Position numbers and translations under genes: made by a program. Positions 26,730 through 34,980 of a stretch of 64,000 nucleotides of DNA are shown here, piece after piece (position 1 is the stretch's first letter; each line of letters begins with the position of its first letter). The notes beneath the pieces are model-generated. The model saw only the letters and a program-made list of their open reading frames with translations. It did not search any database and was not told the DNA's origin. Source of the stretch: Paracoccus caeni (GTDB taxonomy: Bacteria; Pseudomonadota; Alphaproteobacteria; Rhodobacterales; Rhodobacteraceae). The DNA lies in NCBI RefSeq assembly GCF_016629665.1, contig NZ_JAEPRQ010000001.1, positions 992,001 to 1,056,000 of the forward strand, written 5' to 3'.

Positions 26730-27740
26730 ATGAACCGAAGACCTACCATTCTCGATGTCGCCAGCCATGCCGGCGTTTCGAAATCCACCGTTTCGCTGGT
26801 GCTGCAGGGCAGCCCGCTGGTGAAGGGAGAGACCGCCCGGCTGGTCCGGCAATCGATGTCCGATGTCGGATATGTCTATAACCGCGCCGCCGCGCAGTTG
26901 CGGTCTGCCTCGGTCGGGCTGATCGGCATGGTCATCAACGATCTGAGGAACCCGTTCTTCACCGAATTTGCCACGACCCTGCAAATGGCGCTGTCCTCCA
27001 GCGGCTATGCCACGGTCATGGCCAATTCGGACGAGGATCCCGAACTGCAAAGCCGTCTGGTCCGCTCGATGATCGAACATGGTGTCTCGGCGCTGGTCAT
27101 CTCGCCGACCTATGGCGATGTCGCGGCCAGCTTCGATCAGATCAGCCGGGCGGGATTGCCCACGCTACAGGTGCTGCGCAAGGTCGATGACCGGCTGGAT
27201 CAGTTTCCCTTCGCCTCGTTCGACTATTTCGATGGCGGCGTGCAGGCGACGCGGCATCTGATCGCCGAGGGCGCGCGCCGGATCGCATTCATCGGCGGCA
27301 CGGAAGGGCGGCCGATCACCGAGGAACGCATCTCGGGTTACCGGCACGAGATGACGCGGATTGGAGCCAAACCGCTGGTGCTTTACGGGCGTCCGACGCG
27401 GGCGAATGGCGCCGCGCTGGCCGAGGAACTGCTGCGCGACCATCCCGATGTCGATGCTGCGATCTGTTTCAACGATCTGGTCTCGCTGGGCATGATGGCA
27501 AGTTTCGGGCGGCTTGGCCGCACCGTCGGGGCCGGTTTTCGCCTTGTCGGCTTCGACGATATCGAGGAAAGCGCGCAGGTCTGGCCCGCCTTGTCCTCGG
27601 TCAGTTGCGACATCGCGACCTTTGGGAAAGAGACGGCCACTACCCTGCTCGACTGGCTGATCCGCCACCAGAAGCCGGTTGCGGAACGGCGCGAGCCGGT
27701 GCGGCTGATCGTCCGCGCCTCCAGCACCGGCAAGACCTAG
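26730..27740 (+). CDS. LacI-family transcriptional regulator
   Basis: Repressor (336 aa) with an N-terminal helix-turn-helix (TILDVASHAGVSKSTVSLVL) and a hinge helix around NRAAAQLRSASVG, then a periplasmic-binding-protein-like effector domain (about 62-336). Starting on the base after the DUF993 stop, it is the last gene of the rightward cluster and almost certainly controls it. Candidate operators are the palindrome at 12565-12574 and the paired sites at 13832-13864. The effector is presumably a sugar or pathway intermediate. Confidence 0.92.
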   Translation: MNRRPTILDVASHAGVSKSTVSLVLQGSPLVKGETARLVRQSMSDVGYVYNRAAAQLRSASVGLIGMVINDLRNPFFTEFATTLQMALSSSGYATVMANSDEDPELQSRLVRSMIEHGVSALVISPTYGDVAASFDQISRAGLPTLQVLRKVDDRLDQFPFASFDYFDGGVQATRHLIAEGARRIAFIGGTEGRPITEERISGYRHEMTRIGAKPLVLYGRPTRANGAALAEELLRDHPDVDAAICFNDLVSLGMMASFGRLGRTVGAGFRLVGFDDIEESAQVWPALSSVSCDIATFGKETATTLLDWLIRHQKPVAERREPVRLIVRASSTGKT

Positions 27741-27753
27741 CCGCCCGATCAGG

Positions 27754-27780
27754 TGATCCGCGACGGCCTTGGGCGGATCA
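27754..27780. terminator. Shared hairpin between convergent LacI and rhomboid genes
   Basis: TGATCCGC / GCGGATCA, an 8-bp perfect stem with an 11-base loop, just after the LacI stop and running into the last codons of the convergent gene. No T-run on either side, so termination efficiency is doubtful. Confidence 0.35.
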
Positions 27781-28479
27781 TCTGTCGCGGATATGCTGCA
27801 GCGCGCGGGCGAAGCCGCCATCGATCAGCAGAAAACTCAGCCCGAAGCCTGCGAAAAAGCCCGCGATCTCGGCGATCCAGCCATAGCCCATGCCGCCATA
27901 GACCAGCCCGAAGACAAGCTGGAACACCAGCAGCAACCCGATCAGCGTGAAGGCGCGAAAGCGGTTTTCGTGAACGGCGGCAAGCCGGGTCCACAGCAGA
28001 AAGGTGAACGCGCCGACCAGCCCGTAAACCGCAGGATAGCCGCCGATGATCGGGCCGGGCCGGATCGGCAACAGGCTGACCGCCAGCGTATAGATCAACG
28101 CCCCGCCAATCGCCGAGCCAAGGTAAAGCGCCACAACCGCCCAAGGCCGGAACTCGCGCGCGACCATGTTGCCAAGGGCCAGCGTAAAGACCACCACGAA
28201 CAGCGCGTGCGTCAGAGAGCTTTGGATGAAGCTGAAGCTCACCAGCCGGTAAAGCTGGTCCCATGCTACGGTGCCACGAAGCCAGATATGCTGGATGATC
28301 TCCGGCGTGAACCAAGTCGCCTGCAATGCCGTCAGCCGCAACCCGACGCCCTCGGAGCCGCCGATCATCCCCGTTTTGCCCAGCAGGAACACCAGTTCGC
28401 TGGCAATGACCGGCAGGGCCAGCAACCAGACCGGCAGGGGCAGCGGATTGATCGGTGACGAATTCACGCTATGGCGCAT
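27778..28479 (-). CDS. Rhomboid-fold membrane protein without catalytic residues (pseudoprotease)
   Basis: Inner-membrane protein (233 aa) with about six or seven helices and a clear rhomboid fold. Aligned by eye with GlpG, the active-site loop GLSGVVYALMG corresponds to GGYPAVYGLVG, so the nucleophile Ser is Tyr148. The last helix AHIAGLIVG corresponds to AEIAGFFAG, so the catalytic His is Glu204. The oxyanion Asn after His91 is also missing. It therefore cannot be a serine protease and is better seen as an iRhom/derlin-like binder. The start at 28479, 8 bases after GAAGGA, was chosen although the frame stays open far upstream opposite trpS. It is divergent from trpS. Confidence 0.82.
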   Translation of the reverse strand: MRHSVNSSPINPLPLPVWLLALPVIASELVFLLGKTGMIGGSEGVGLRLTALQATWFTPEIIQHIWLRGTVAWDQLYRLVSFSFIQSSLTHALFVVVFTLALGNMVAREFRPWAVVALYLGSAIGGALIYTLAVSLLPIRPGPIIGGYPAVYGLVGAFTFLLWTRLAAVHENRFRAFTLIGLLLVFQLVFGLVYGGMGYGWIAEIAGFFAGFGLSFLLIDGGFARALQHIRDR

Positions 28480-28554
28480 CGGATGTCCTTCACTGTTGCG
28501 GTCGCGGCAGCCAACAGCTAAGCCACCGCCAGAGAAAATCCAAGCAGGCCAGAC

Positions 28555-29589
28555 ATGAGCGAGACGACAAACACGCGCTTTACCCCGCGCATTCTCTCGG
28601 GCATCCAGCCGTCCGGGGGGCTGACGCTCGGGAATTACCTTGGCGCTCTGAAGCGCTTTGCCACATTTCAGGACACAGAGGCCGAGACGATCTATTGCAT
28701 CGTCGATCTGCACGCGATCACCGTCTGGCAAGACCCTGCCGTTCTGGCAACACGCACCCGCGAGGCGGCAGCGGCCTTCATGGCGGCGGGCGTCGATCCG
28801 GCGAAATCGGTGCTCTTCAACCAAAGCCAGGTCAGCGCCCATGCCGAGCTTGCATGGCTGTTCAACACCGTTGCCCGCGTCGGCTGGATGTATCGGATGA
28901 CCCAGTTCAAGGACAAGGCGGGCAAGAACAGCGAAAATGCCAGCCTTGGTCTGCTGGCCTATCCGGCGCTGATGGCGGCGGACATTCTGGCCTATCAGGC
29001 GACCGCCGTGCCGGTGGGCGAGGATCAGAAGCAGCATCTTGAGCTGACCCGCGACATTGCGGCAAAGTTCAACCATGATTACGGCGTCGAGCATTTCCCG
29101 ATCACCGAACCACTGATCGAGGGTGTGGCAACGCGGGTCATGTCGCTGCGCGACGGGTCGAAGAAGATGTCGAAATCGGACCCTTCGGATGCCAGCCGGA
29201 TCAATCTGACCGACGATGCGGACGCCATCTCGCAGAAAATCCGCAAGGCGCGCACCGATGCTGATCCGCTGCCCGGCACCATGGCTGGCCTGAAAGACCG
29301 GCCCGAGGCGCGCAATCTGGTCAATATCTATGCCGCTTTGTCGGACGAGACGCCCGATCAGGTTCTTTCCCGGTTCGAGGGGCAGGGCTTTGGTTCCTTC
29401 AAGCCCGCACTTGCCGAAGTCGCCGTCGCCGCGCTGGAGCCGATCACCCGGCGGATGACCGACTATCTGGCCGACCCTGCCGAGATCGACAGAATCCTTG
29501 GACGTGGCGCGGATCAGGCCGACGAAATCGCCGCGCCGATCCTTGCGAAAACCAAGGATATCATGGGTCTGCTGCGCTCGCGGAGCTAA
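28555..29589 (+). CDS. trpS: Tryptophanyl-tRNA synthetase
   Basis: Class I aminoacyl-tRNA synthetase (344 aa) that charges tRNA-Trp in the cytoplasm. It shows [17 protein letters not shown] with the HIGH-equivalent TLGN and [10 protein letters not shown], the KMSKS loop, near residue 203. Length and motif spacing are normal for bacterial TrpRS. Monocistronic, with a strong terminator directly behind it. Confidence 0.97.
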   Translation: MSETTNTRFTPRILSGIQPSGGLTLGNYLGALKRFATFQDTEAETIYCIVDLHAITVWQDPAVLATRTREAAAAFMAAGVDPAKSVLFNQSQVSAHAELAWLFNTVARVGWMYRMTQFKDKAGKNSENASLGLLAYPALMAADILAYQATAVPVGEDQKQHLELTRDIAAKFNHDYGVEHFPITEPLIEGVATRVMSLRDGSKKMSKSDPSDASRINLTDDADAISQKIRKARTDADPLPGTMAGLKDRPEARNLVNIYAALSDETPDQVLSRFEGQGFGSFKPALAEVAVAALEPITRRMTDYLADPAEIDRILGRGADQADEIAAPILAKTKDIMGLLRSRS

Positions 29590-29613
29590 GGGCGGCTTCT
29601 CCGGAGAACACAG

Positions 29614-29651
29614 AAAGGCGCGGTTTCCGGTGAAAGGAAACCGCGCCTTTT
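29614..29651 (+). terminator. Rho-independent terminator of trpS
   Basis: GGCGCGGTTTCC (29617-29628) pairs perfectly with GGAAACCGCGCC (29636-29647) over a 7-base loop, extended by an A-run/T-run to 15 bp, and ends in TTTT. One of the clearest terminators in the window, 25 bases after the trpS stop. Confidence 0.9.
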
Positions 29652-29722
29652 GCGTCTCTTGGAGAGGGCGCAGCAACTGTCTTGCAATTTGCATTCGCCC
29701 GGCAACGTAGGCTCACAGGCCC

Positions 29723-30619
29723 CTATACCCGCATCCCCCGCACATTCGCCGGTCTGGCCAGCAAGCGTGACCAGCGCGGTTCGGTCGCGCCGGGCAGGCG
29801 CGCTTTCAGCATCGGGAAGGGCAGCGCCCACGGGTGGCGCAAAGCGGTGCGGTAGAAATCGAACAACCCTTGCCGCAGATAGGGTGTCCAATGCGACAAC
29901 CGCAGCGGAGCCCACTCGACCGGAAAGCCAAGCAGTTCCAAAGCCTTGAGGCTGTCTTTGCAGTCGATTTGCAGGTCGATCCAGTTCCGTGCGGGCTGGT
30001 CGAGACCAAAGCCAAGCACCCGCCGCCGACCCCGTCCCAGCCACAGCTCGATCCCGAAATCGAAGATGTCGTTCTCACGCGAGGTGATGTTGAGGATCTC
30101 GGCGCGGTTGCCTGCCTCGCTGGCGATGGCATCGGCGGCACTGTCGCGAAACTCGGCTCCGGCCAGCAGGATCGCCCGGCCGATGCTGCCCGGATCGGCG
30201 TGGTGCAGCGCCTGAAGCGCCACCCGCGCGCCCAGCGAATGCCCGATCACCGCGACCGGCCGCCCCGCCGCACCCGCCACCTCGGAAATCAGCGCCGCCA
30301 GATCGCCCCCGGCCGCGCCCGCCCGCGCATAGGCATCGGCCAGCCGTCCCCGCGCCTCCCAGCCGAAGGCCAGCGCCAGCCCCTCATCGGCATGGCCGCT
30401 GCCAAAGCCAAGCGCGCGCGGCCATGACAAGGACCGCCGCAGCGCCGGTTCGGGGTCAAGCGACAGGATATGGCGGTGCGGATCGTGCGAAGGAGTGGCG
30501 GGCGAATAGCGGTATCCGTGGATCATCACCACGATCGGCGCGTTCGGCGGCAAGGCCTGCGCCAGCCGCAGCAGCTCTGCCGGGGGTCGCTCAGGGGCGT
30601 TGATCCTGATGACGGGCAT
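29723..30619 (-). CDS. Alpha/beta-fold hydrolase
   Basis: Cytoplasmic alpha/beta hydrolase (298 aa). The oxyanion segment VVMIHGYRYSP is near residue 30 and the nucleophile elbow GHSLGAR near residue 125. A catalytic Asp/His pair is expected further on but cannot be assigned with certainty. The start at 30619 follows GGAGG and was preferred to codons further upstream. The substrate is unknown; such proteins include esterases and lipases. No operon partner; it converges on trpS. Confidence 0.82.
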   Translation of the reverse strand: MPVIRINAPERPPAELLRLAQALPPNAPIVVMIHGYRYSPATPSHDPHRHILSLDPEPALRRSLSWPRALGFGSGHADEGLALAFGWEARGRLADAYARAGAAGGDLAALISEVAGAAGRPVAVIGHSLGARVALQALHHADPGSIGRAILLAGAEFRDSAADAIASEAGNRAEILNITSRENDIFDFGIELWLGRGRRRVLGFGLDQPARNWIDLQIDCKDSLKALELLGFPVEWAPLRLSHWTPYLRQGLFDFYRTALRHPWALPFPMLKARLPGATEPRWSRLLARPANVRGMRV

Positions 30620-31215
30620 GGCTTGCCTCCGCATCTGTCCCGATGGTTGCGGGATAGGCCGAGGCTGCGACAGCACCGTGAAGGAAGCGTTAAGGCGGTG
30701 TGACGTTGCGCCGCCGCATCAGCCGCGCATGCCGCCCGGCGCAGGCTTAGGCGCAATCATCTTGCCAATCAGGTGACAAGCTGGAATTCGCCAATATCAC
30801 ATGGTGATGTTTTGGGCATTGAAATTGCCCCGAAGGAACCTCTATGTTGCGATTATGCGTCATGCACCACAATCAGGGGTTGTATGAGGCCGACAGTTTC
30901 GCAGCGCGGTATTTCTGTTCCTGAAAAACACGGACGGCAAGTGCCACGCGGGAAAGCCCGTCCGAGGCGCGCGTTCAAACGTGACCGGACGATGACAGAC
31001 AACGGTTCGACCGGCATTGGCCGTCGGACCTCATGAAGGAACCGACGCGATGACGCGTGTAGGGAACGGACAGGATCGGGAGGGACGGGCATCACGCCTT
31101 GTCCGCCGTGAAGCCGTGTCCGCCGCGCGGTCCGCGTCCTCATCAACAAACCGCAATCAATGCTTGTGGGGGCTAGCGGCCCCTCCCGGCATTCGTTTGC
31201 GTGAAAGACATAACA
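30620..31215 (+). promoter_or_regulatory. Long leader region of rne with a predicted promoter
   Basis: About 600 bases without a gene between the divergent hydrolase and RNase E genes. A good sigma-70 promoter, TTGAAA (30819) - 18 bp - TATGTT (30843), would give an rne transcript with a leader of roughly 360 bases. RNase E genes are known for long 5' leaders that RNase E itself cleaves for autoregulation. Short frames inside lack ribosome-binding sites and coding character. The structure was not folded here. Confidence 0.5.
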
Positions 31216-33858
31216 ATGGCAAAAAAAATGCTGATCGACGCCACCCATGCCGAGGAAACTCGGGTGGTTGTGGCCGACGGAACCAAGGTCGAAGAATTTG
31301 ATTTCGAGACCATAAACAAGCGACAGATTTCGGGAAACATCTATCTGGCCAAGGTAACGCGGGTTGAACCCTCGTTGCAGGCGGCATTCGTCGATTACGG
31401 CGGGAACCGCCACGGCTTTCTGGCTTTCGCCGAGATTCACCCGGATTATTACCAGATCCCCGCCGCAGACCGCGAAGCGCTGATCGCCGAGGAACGCGCC
31501 TATGCCGAGGCGCAGGAGGCCGAAGAGGCCGCCCGCAGCAGTCGCCGCCGCAAGCCGCGTCCGCAGGCAGAACGCGCCGAGACGGGTGACGAGGTTCTGG
31601 CCGAAGACGCCGCTCCGGTCGCTGTGGATGAGGACGCAGCCGCCGACGAATCTCACGCCCATGCGCATGATGCCGATGATCATGGCGATAGCGATGATGC
31701 GACCCTCGACGCCTCGGACAAGGACGAGGATATCGAGTCGATCGCCGAAGAGGACGTGGCCGAGGAAACCCGCAGCCACAAAAAGCCGCGCCCGCGCCGC
31801 TACAAGATTCAGGAAGTGATCAAGGTCCGGCAGATCATGCTGGTCCAGGTGGTCAAGGAAGAACGCGGCAACAAGGGTGCTGCGCTGACCACCTATCTGT
31901 CGCTGCCCGGTCGTTATTGCGTCCTGATGCCCAACACCGCGCGTGGCGGCGGCATCAGCCGCAAGATCACCAATGTCGCCGACCGCAAGAAGCTGAAGGA
32001 CATCGCCGGAGAGCTGGACGTGCCAAAGGGCGCGGGCCTGATCATCCGCACCGCCGGCAGCCAGCGCACCCGGACCGAGATCCGCCGTGACTATGAATAT
32101 CTGCTGCGCCTCTGGGAACAGATCCGCGACCTGACCTTCAAATCTGTCGCTCCTGCGGCGATCTATGAAGAGGGCGATCTGATCAAGCGCTCGATCCGCG
32201 ACCTTTACGGCAAGGATATCGACGAGGTGATCGTCGAGGGTGATCGCGGCTACCGCGTGGCCAAGGACTTCATGAAGATGATCATGCCGTCCCACGCCAA
32301 GAATGTCCGCAACTATGCCGACCAGATGCCGCTTTTCGCCCGTTATCAGGTGGAAAGCTATCTCTCGGGGATGTTCAACCCGGTCGTGCAGCTGAAATCC
32401 GGCGGCTATATCGTCATCGGCGTGACCGAGGCGCTGGTCGCCATCGACGTGAACTCGGGCCGGGCCACCAAGGAAGGCTCGATCGAGGAAACCGCGCTCA
32501 AGACCAACCTTGAGGCCTCGGACGAGGTGGCGCGTCAGTTGCGCCTGCGCGACCTTGCCGGTCTGATCGTCATCGACTTCATCGACATGGAAGAGCGTCG
32601 CAATAACGCCGCCGTCGAGAAGCGGTTGAAAGACAAGCTGAAATCGGATCGTGCGCGGATTCAGGTCGGCCGCATCTCGGGCTTTGGCCTGATGGAGATG
32701 AGCCGTCAGCGTCTGCGCCCCGGCATGCTGGAATCGACCACGCAGCCTTGCGCGCATTGCCACGGCACCGGCCTGATCCGCAGCGATGACAGCCTTGCGC
32801 TGACCATCCTGCGCGCCATCGAGGAAGAGGGCACTCGCAAACGCTCTCGCGAGGTTCTGGTCAAGGCGCCGGTTGCGGTGATCAACTTCCTGATCAACGC
32901 CAAGCGCGAACATGTCGCAGGGATCGAGGCGCGTTACGGCATGTCGGTCAGGCTTGAAGCTGATCCGACGCTGATCTCGCCCGATTATGCGATTGAGAAG
33001 TTCAAGACCGCGACCCGCAACGTCCCCGAAGTTTCGTCCCCGGTTCTGGGTGTCGATGCCGATCTGATGGCGCAGATCGATGATGAAGAGGACGATCTCG
33101 ACATCATCGAGGATGCCGAGGAAGTGACCGAAGAGCCGCAGCAGGAAGCCGCTGCTGCAAACGGGCCTCGTGGCGCTGATGACGAGGAAGACGAGGGGGG
33201 CCGTTCGCGCCGCCGTCGCCGTCGTCGTCGCCGGAAGAATGGCGAGCGTGGGGATGACGCCGAAGGCGATGCCGTCGCGGCAGAAGCCGAGGGCGATGAC
33301 GCTGAGGTCGCCGAAGAGACCGGCACCGCCGAAGCTGCCGAGGAAGCCCCGGCAGTCGAAGCCGCGGAAGAACCTGCCGAGGGTGGCCGCCGTCGGTCGC
33401 GCTCGCGCTCTCGCGGTCGCAAGCGTGGGGGCGAGGATGAGCAAGCCGGCAAGGCCGGCCTGCCCGAAGTCGTGGACCTGCGCGATCACGTCGATCAAAG
33501 CCGGGCCGACGAACTTCCGGGCGTGAACCTGCGCCCCGAAGCCGCGAAGGCTGAGGCTGCGAAACCCGAAGAACAGGCCGTCGCCGCCCCGGTCGCCGCC
33601 GTGATCGAGACACCCTTGGTCCATCACGCCGCCGATCACGTGGTCGCCGAAGTCGTGGTTGAGGAAGCCGAGCCTGCAGCGGAAGAAGCTGCGGCAGAGC
33701 CCGTGGCCGAGCCCCCCGCAGAGCCGGTTGCGCCCGAAGCCGAAGAGCAGGCTGCACCCGAAGCGGCCCCTGAACCGGCACTCGCCGAGGCCGCTCCGCA
33801 GGCCGCAGCCGACCCGGATCGCCCTAAACGGCGCGGCTGGTGGTCGGCGGGTCGCTGA
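31216..33858 (+). CDS. rne: Ribonuclease E
   Basis: Endoribonuclease (880 aa) that starts mRNA decay and processes rRNA and tRNA precursors, and scaffolds the degradosome. The S1 domain (about 35-210) is split by a long acidic insertion of roughly 100 residues, usual in Alphaproteobacteria. The DNase I-like part has the catalytic segment VAIDVNSGRAT, and the zinc-link CAHCHGTG replaces the usual CPxCxGxG. From about residue 620 the protein is a low-complexity Ala/Glu/Arg-rich tail with RSRRRRRRRRRKN and RRRSRSRSRGRK, likely RNA- and partner-binding. The start at ATG 31216 (MAKKMLID) is the conserved one. A terminator follows. Confidence 0.95.
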   Translation: MAKKMLIDATHAEETRVVVADGTKVEEFDFETINKRQISGNIYLAKVTRVEPSLQAAFVDYGGNRHGFLAFAEIHPDYYQIPAADREALIAEERAYAEAQEAEEAARSSRRRKPRPQAERAETGDEVLAEDAAPVAVDEDAAADESHAHAHDADDHGDSDDATLDASDKDEDIESIAEEDVAEETRSHKKPRPRRYKIQEVIKVRQIMLVQVVKEERGNKGAALTTYLSLPGRYCVLMPNTARGGGISRKITNVADRKKLKDIAGELDVPKGAGLIIRTAGSQRTRTEIRRDYEYLLRLWEQIRDLTFKSVAPAAIYEEGDLIKRSIRDLYGKDIDEVIVEGDRGYRVAKDFMKMIMPSHAKNVRNYADQMPLFARYQVESYLSGMFNPVVQLKSGGYIVIGVTEALVAIDVNSGRATKEGSIEETALKTNLEASDEVARQLRLRDLAGLIVIDFIDMEERRNNAAVEKRLKDKLKSDRARIQVGRISGFGLMEMSRQRLRPGMLESTTQPCAHCHGTGLIRSDDSLALTILRAIEEEGTRKRSREVLVKAPVAVINFLINAKREHVAGIEARYGMSVRLEADPTLISPDYAIEKFKTATRNVPEVSSPVLGVDADLMAQIDDEEDDLDIIEDAEEVTEEPQQEAAAANGPRGADDEEDEGGRSRRRRRRRRRKNGERGDDAEGDAVAAEAEGDDAEVAEETGTAEAAEEAPAVEAAEEPAEGGRRRSRSRSRGRKRGGEDEQAGKAGLPEVVDLRDHVDQSRADELPGVNLRPEAAKAEAAKPEEQAVAAPVAAVIETPLVHHAADHVVAEVVVEEAEPAAEEAAAEPVAEPPAEPVAPEAEEQAAPEAAPEPALAEAAPQAAADPDRPKRRGWWSAGR

Positions 33859-33877
33859 TCTTTACGAACTGATTTTG

Positions 33878-33909
33878 AAAGGCGCGCGGCATCTGTCGCG
33901 CGCCTTTTT
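33878..33909 (+). terminator. Rho-independent terminator of rne
   Basis: GGCGCGCG (33881-33888) and CGCGCGCC (33897-33904) form a perfect stem over an 8-base loop. AAA stands before it and TTTTT follows. It lies 20 bases after the rne stop. Confidence 0.88.
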
Positions 33910-33980
33910 CGTTAGCCGCCCACGAAGGCGTGACAAACTGGCCCCTGTCGCCCGCGCGATCCTTCGCTAAAGTGCCCGCC

Positions 33981-34724
33981 ATGTTGGGAATCGAACTTGC
34001 CACCGCCGCCTTTCTGCCCGCCGCTTTCGTGGCGTTGCTGGCCGGTGTGCTGTCATTCCTGTCGCCCTGCGTTCTGCCCATCGTGCCGCCCTATCTGGCC
34101 TATATGACCGGCGTTGGCGTCAATGGCCTGAAAACGAGAGAGCGCAGCGCGGTCCTTCCCGCCTGTTTCTTTGTCCTGGGCCTTTCGACGGTCTTTCTGG
34201 TCATGGGCTTCGCGGCCTCGGCCTTCGGGCGCGCATTCCTGCAATATCAGCATCTTCTGGCACAGGCTGCCGGGGTGATGGTGATCGTAATGGGCCTGCA
34301 TTTCCTGCACATCATCCGCATCCCGATCCTTGATCAGGAAGCCCGGATCGAGGCGGGCAAGCAGGATGGCGGCGCGTTCGGTGCCTATGTGCTAGGCCTC
34401 GCCTTCGCCTTCGGCTGGACCCCCTGCATCGGCCCGCAGCTTGGCATGATCCTGTCGCTGGCCGCGACGGGCGGCGAAATGTCCCGCGGCACCGCGCTGC
34501 TTGCCGTTTATGCGCTTGGCCTTGGCATCCCGTTCCTGCTGGCCGCGATTTTCATCAATCGCGCGATTGCCGTCATGAACCGGATCAAGCCCTGGCTGAA
34601 AACCATCGAGCGGGTCATGGGTGTGCTGCTGATCGTGGTCGGGGTGATGCTGATCACCGGCGCGTTCACCGAATTCAGCTTCTGGCTTCTGGAGACTTTC
34701 CCCGGATTGGCACTCTTGGGCTGA
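33981..34724 (+). CDS. ccdA: Cytochrome c biogenesis protein CcdA
   Basis: Inner-membrane thiol transporter (247 aa, six predicted helices) that passes electrons from cytoplasmic thioredoxin to the periplasm for cytochrome c maturation and disulfide isomerisation. The two reactive cysteines are in SFLSPCVLP (helix 1) and GWTPCIGP (helix 4), each with the typical neighbouring Pro. ATG 33981 (MLGIELA) was chosen because it starts directly before the first helix; an open extension upstream looks non-coding. It stands alone after the rne terminator. Confidence 0.93.
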   Translation: MLGIELATAAFLPAAFVALLAGVLSFLSPCVLPIVPPYLAYMTGVGVNGLKTRERSAVLPACFFVLGLSTVFLVMGFAASAFGRAFLQYQHLLAQAAGVMVIVMGLHFLHIIRIPILDQEARIEAGKQDGGAFGAYVLGLAFAFGWTPCIGPQLGMILSLAATGGEMSRGTALLAVYALGLGIPFLLAAIFINRAIAVMNRIKPWLKTIERVMGVLLIVVGVMLITGAFTEFSFWLLETFPGLALLG

Positions 34725-34760
34725 GCCTTCCGTCGAATGAAGAGTCCCCGCCCGGAACAA

Positions 34761-34812
34761 GGTGCCGAAGGCACCGCCGGGCAGTGCCCGTCCGTCCCAC
34801 CGGGCGGGCACT
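34761..34812. repeat. Nested inverted repeats downstream of ccdA
   Basis: GGTGCC-gaa-GGCACC (34761-34775), followed by AGTGCCCG / CGGGCACT (34783-34790 and 34805-34812). Two hairpins in succession without a T-run; they may end ccdA transcription or be part of an intergenic repeat element that continues to about 34918. Confidence 0.5.
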
Positions 34813-34857
34813 TCGGTGATGTTTCGCACAACAGGGAGGGAGGACGGGCTGGCACCA

Positions 34858-34918
34858 TAAAGTGTGAAGAACACCTGTTGTAGTGCCCAACCGACGGACC
34901 GGCACTGCCCTCCGCTCT
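34858..34918. repeat. Dispersed intergenic element, copy A
   Basis: A 61-base stretch starting TAAAGTG and ending CTCCGCTCT that matches 41896-41956 at 47 of 62 aligned columns by hand. Neither copy is inside a gene. Possible small genus-specific repeat. Confidence 0.55.
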
Positions 34919-34980
34919 GACCGGCCCACACCCTTGCACCTCAGCTTATTTCCGGCACCATGCACGGCGAAGGAGCCGCC

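Noticed and set aside
28480-29694. N-terminal extension of the rhomboid frame across trpS
   Set aside because: The frame stays open by chance opposite trpS; the rhomboid fold begins at the ATG at 28479, which has its own ribosome-binding site.
33180-33460. Frameshift or sequencing problem in the Arg-rich and Glu-rich tail of rne
   Set aside because: The reading frame stays open to a proper stop with a terminator behind it, and low-complexity basic/acidic tails are normal for RNase E.
30853-33639. Open frame of 928 codons opposite rne
   Set aside because: It lies entirely antisense to the RNase E gene and its leader; its composition (runs of His, Arg, Asp, Gly) is what GC-rich codon use produces on the opposite strand, and it has no ribosome-binding site.
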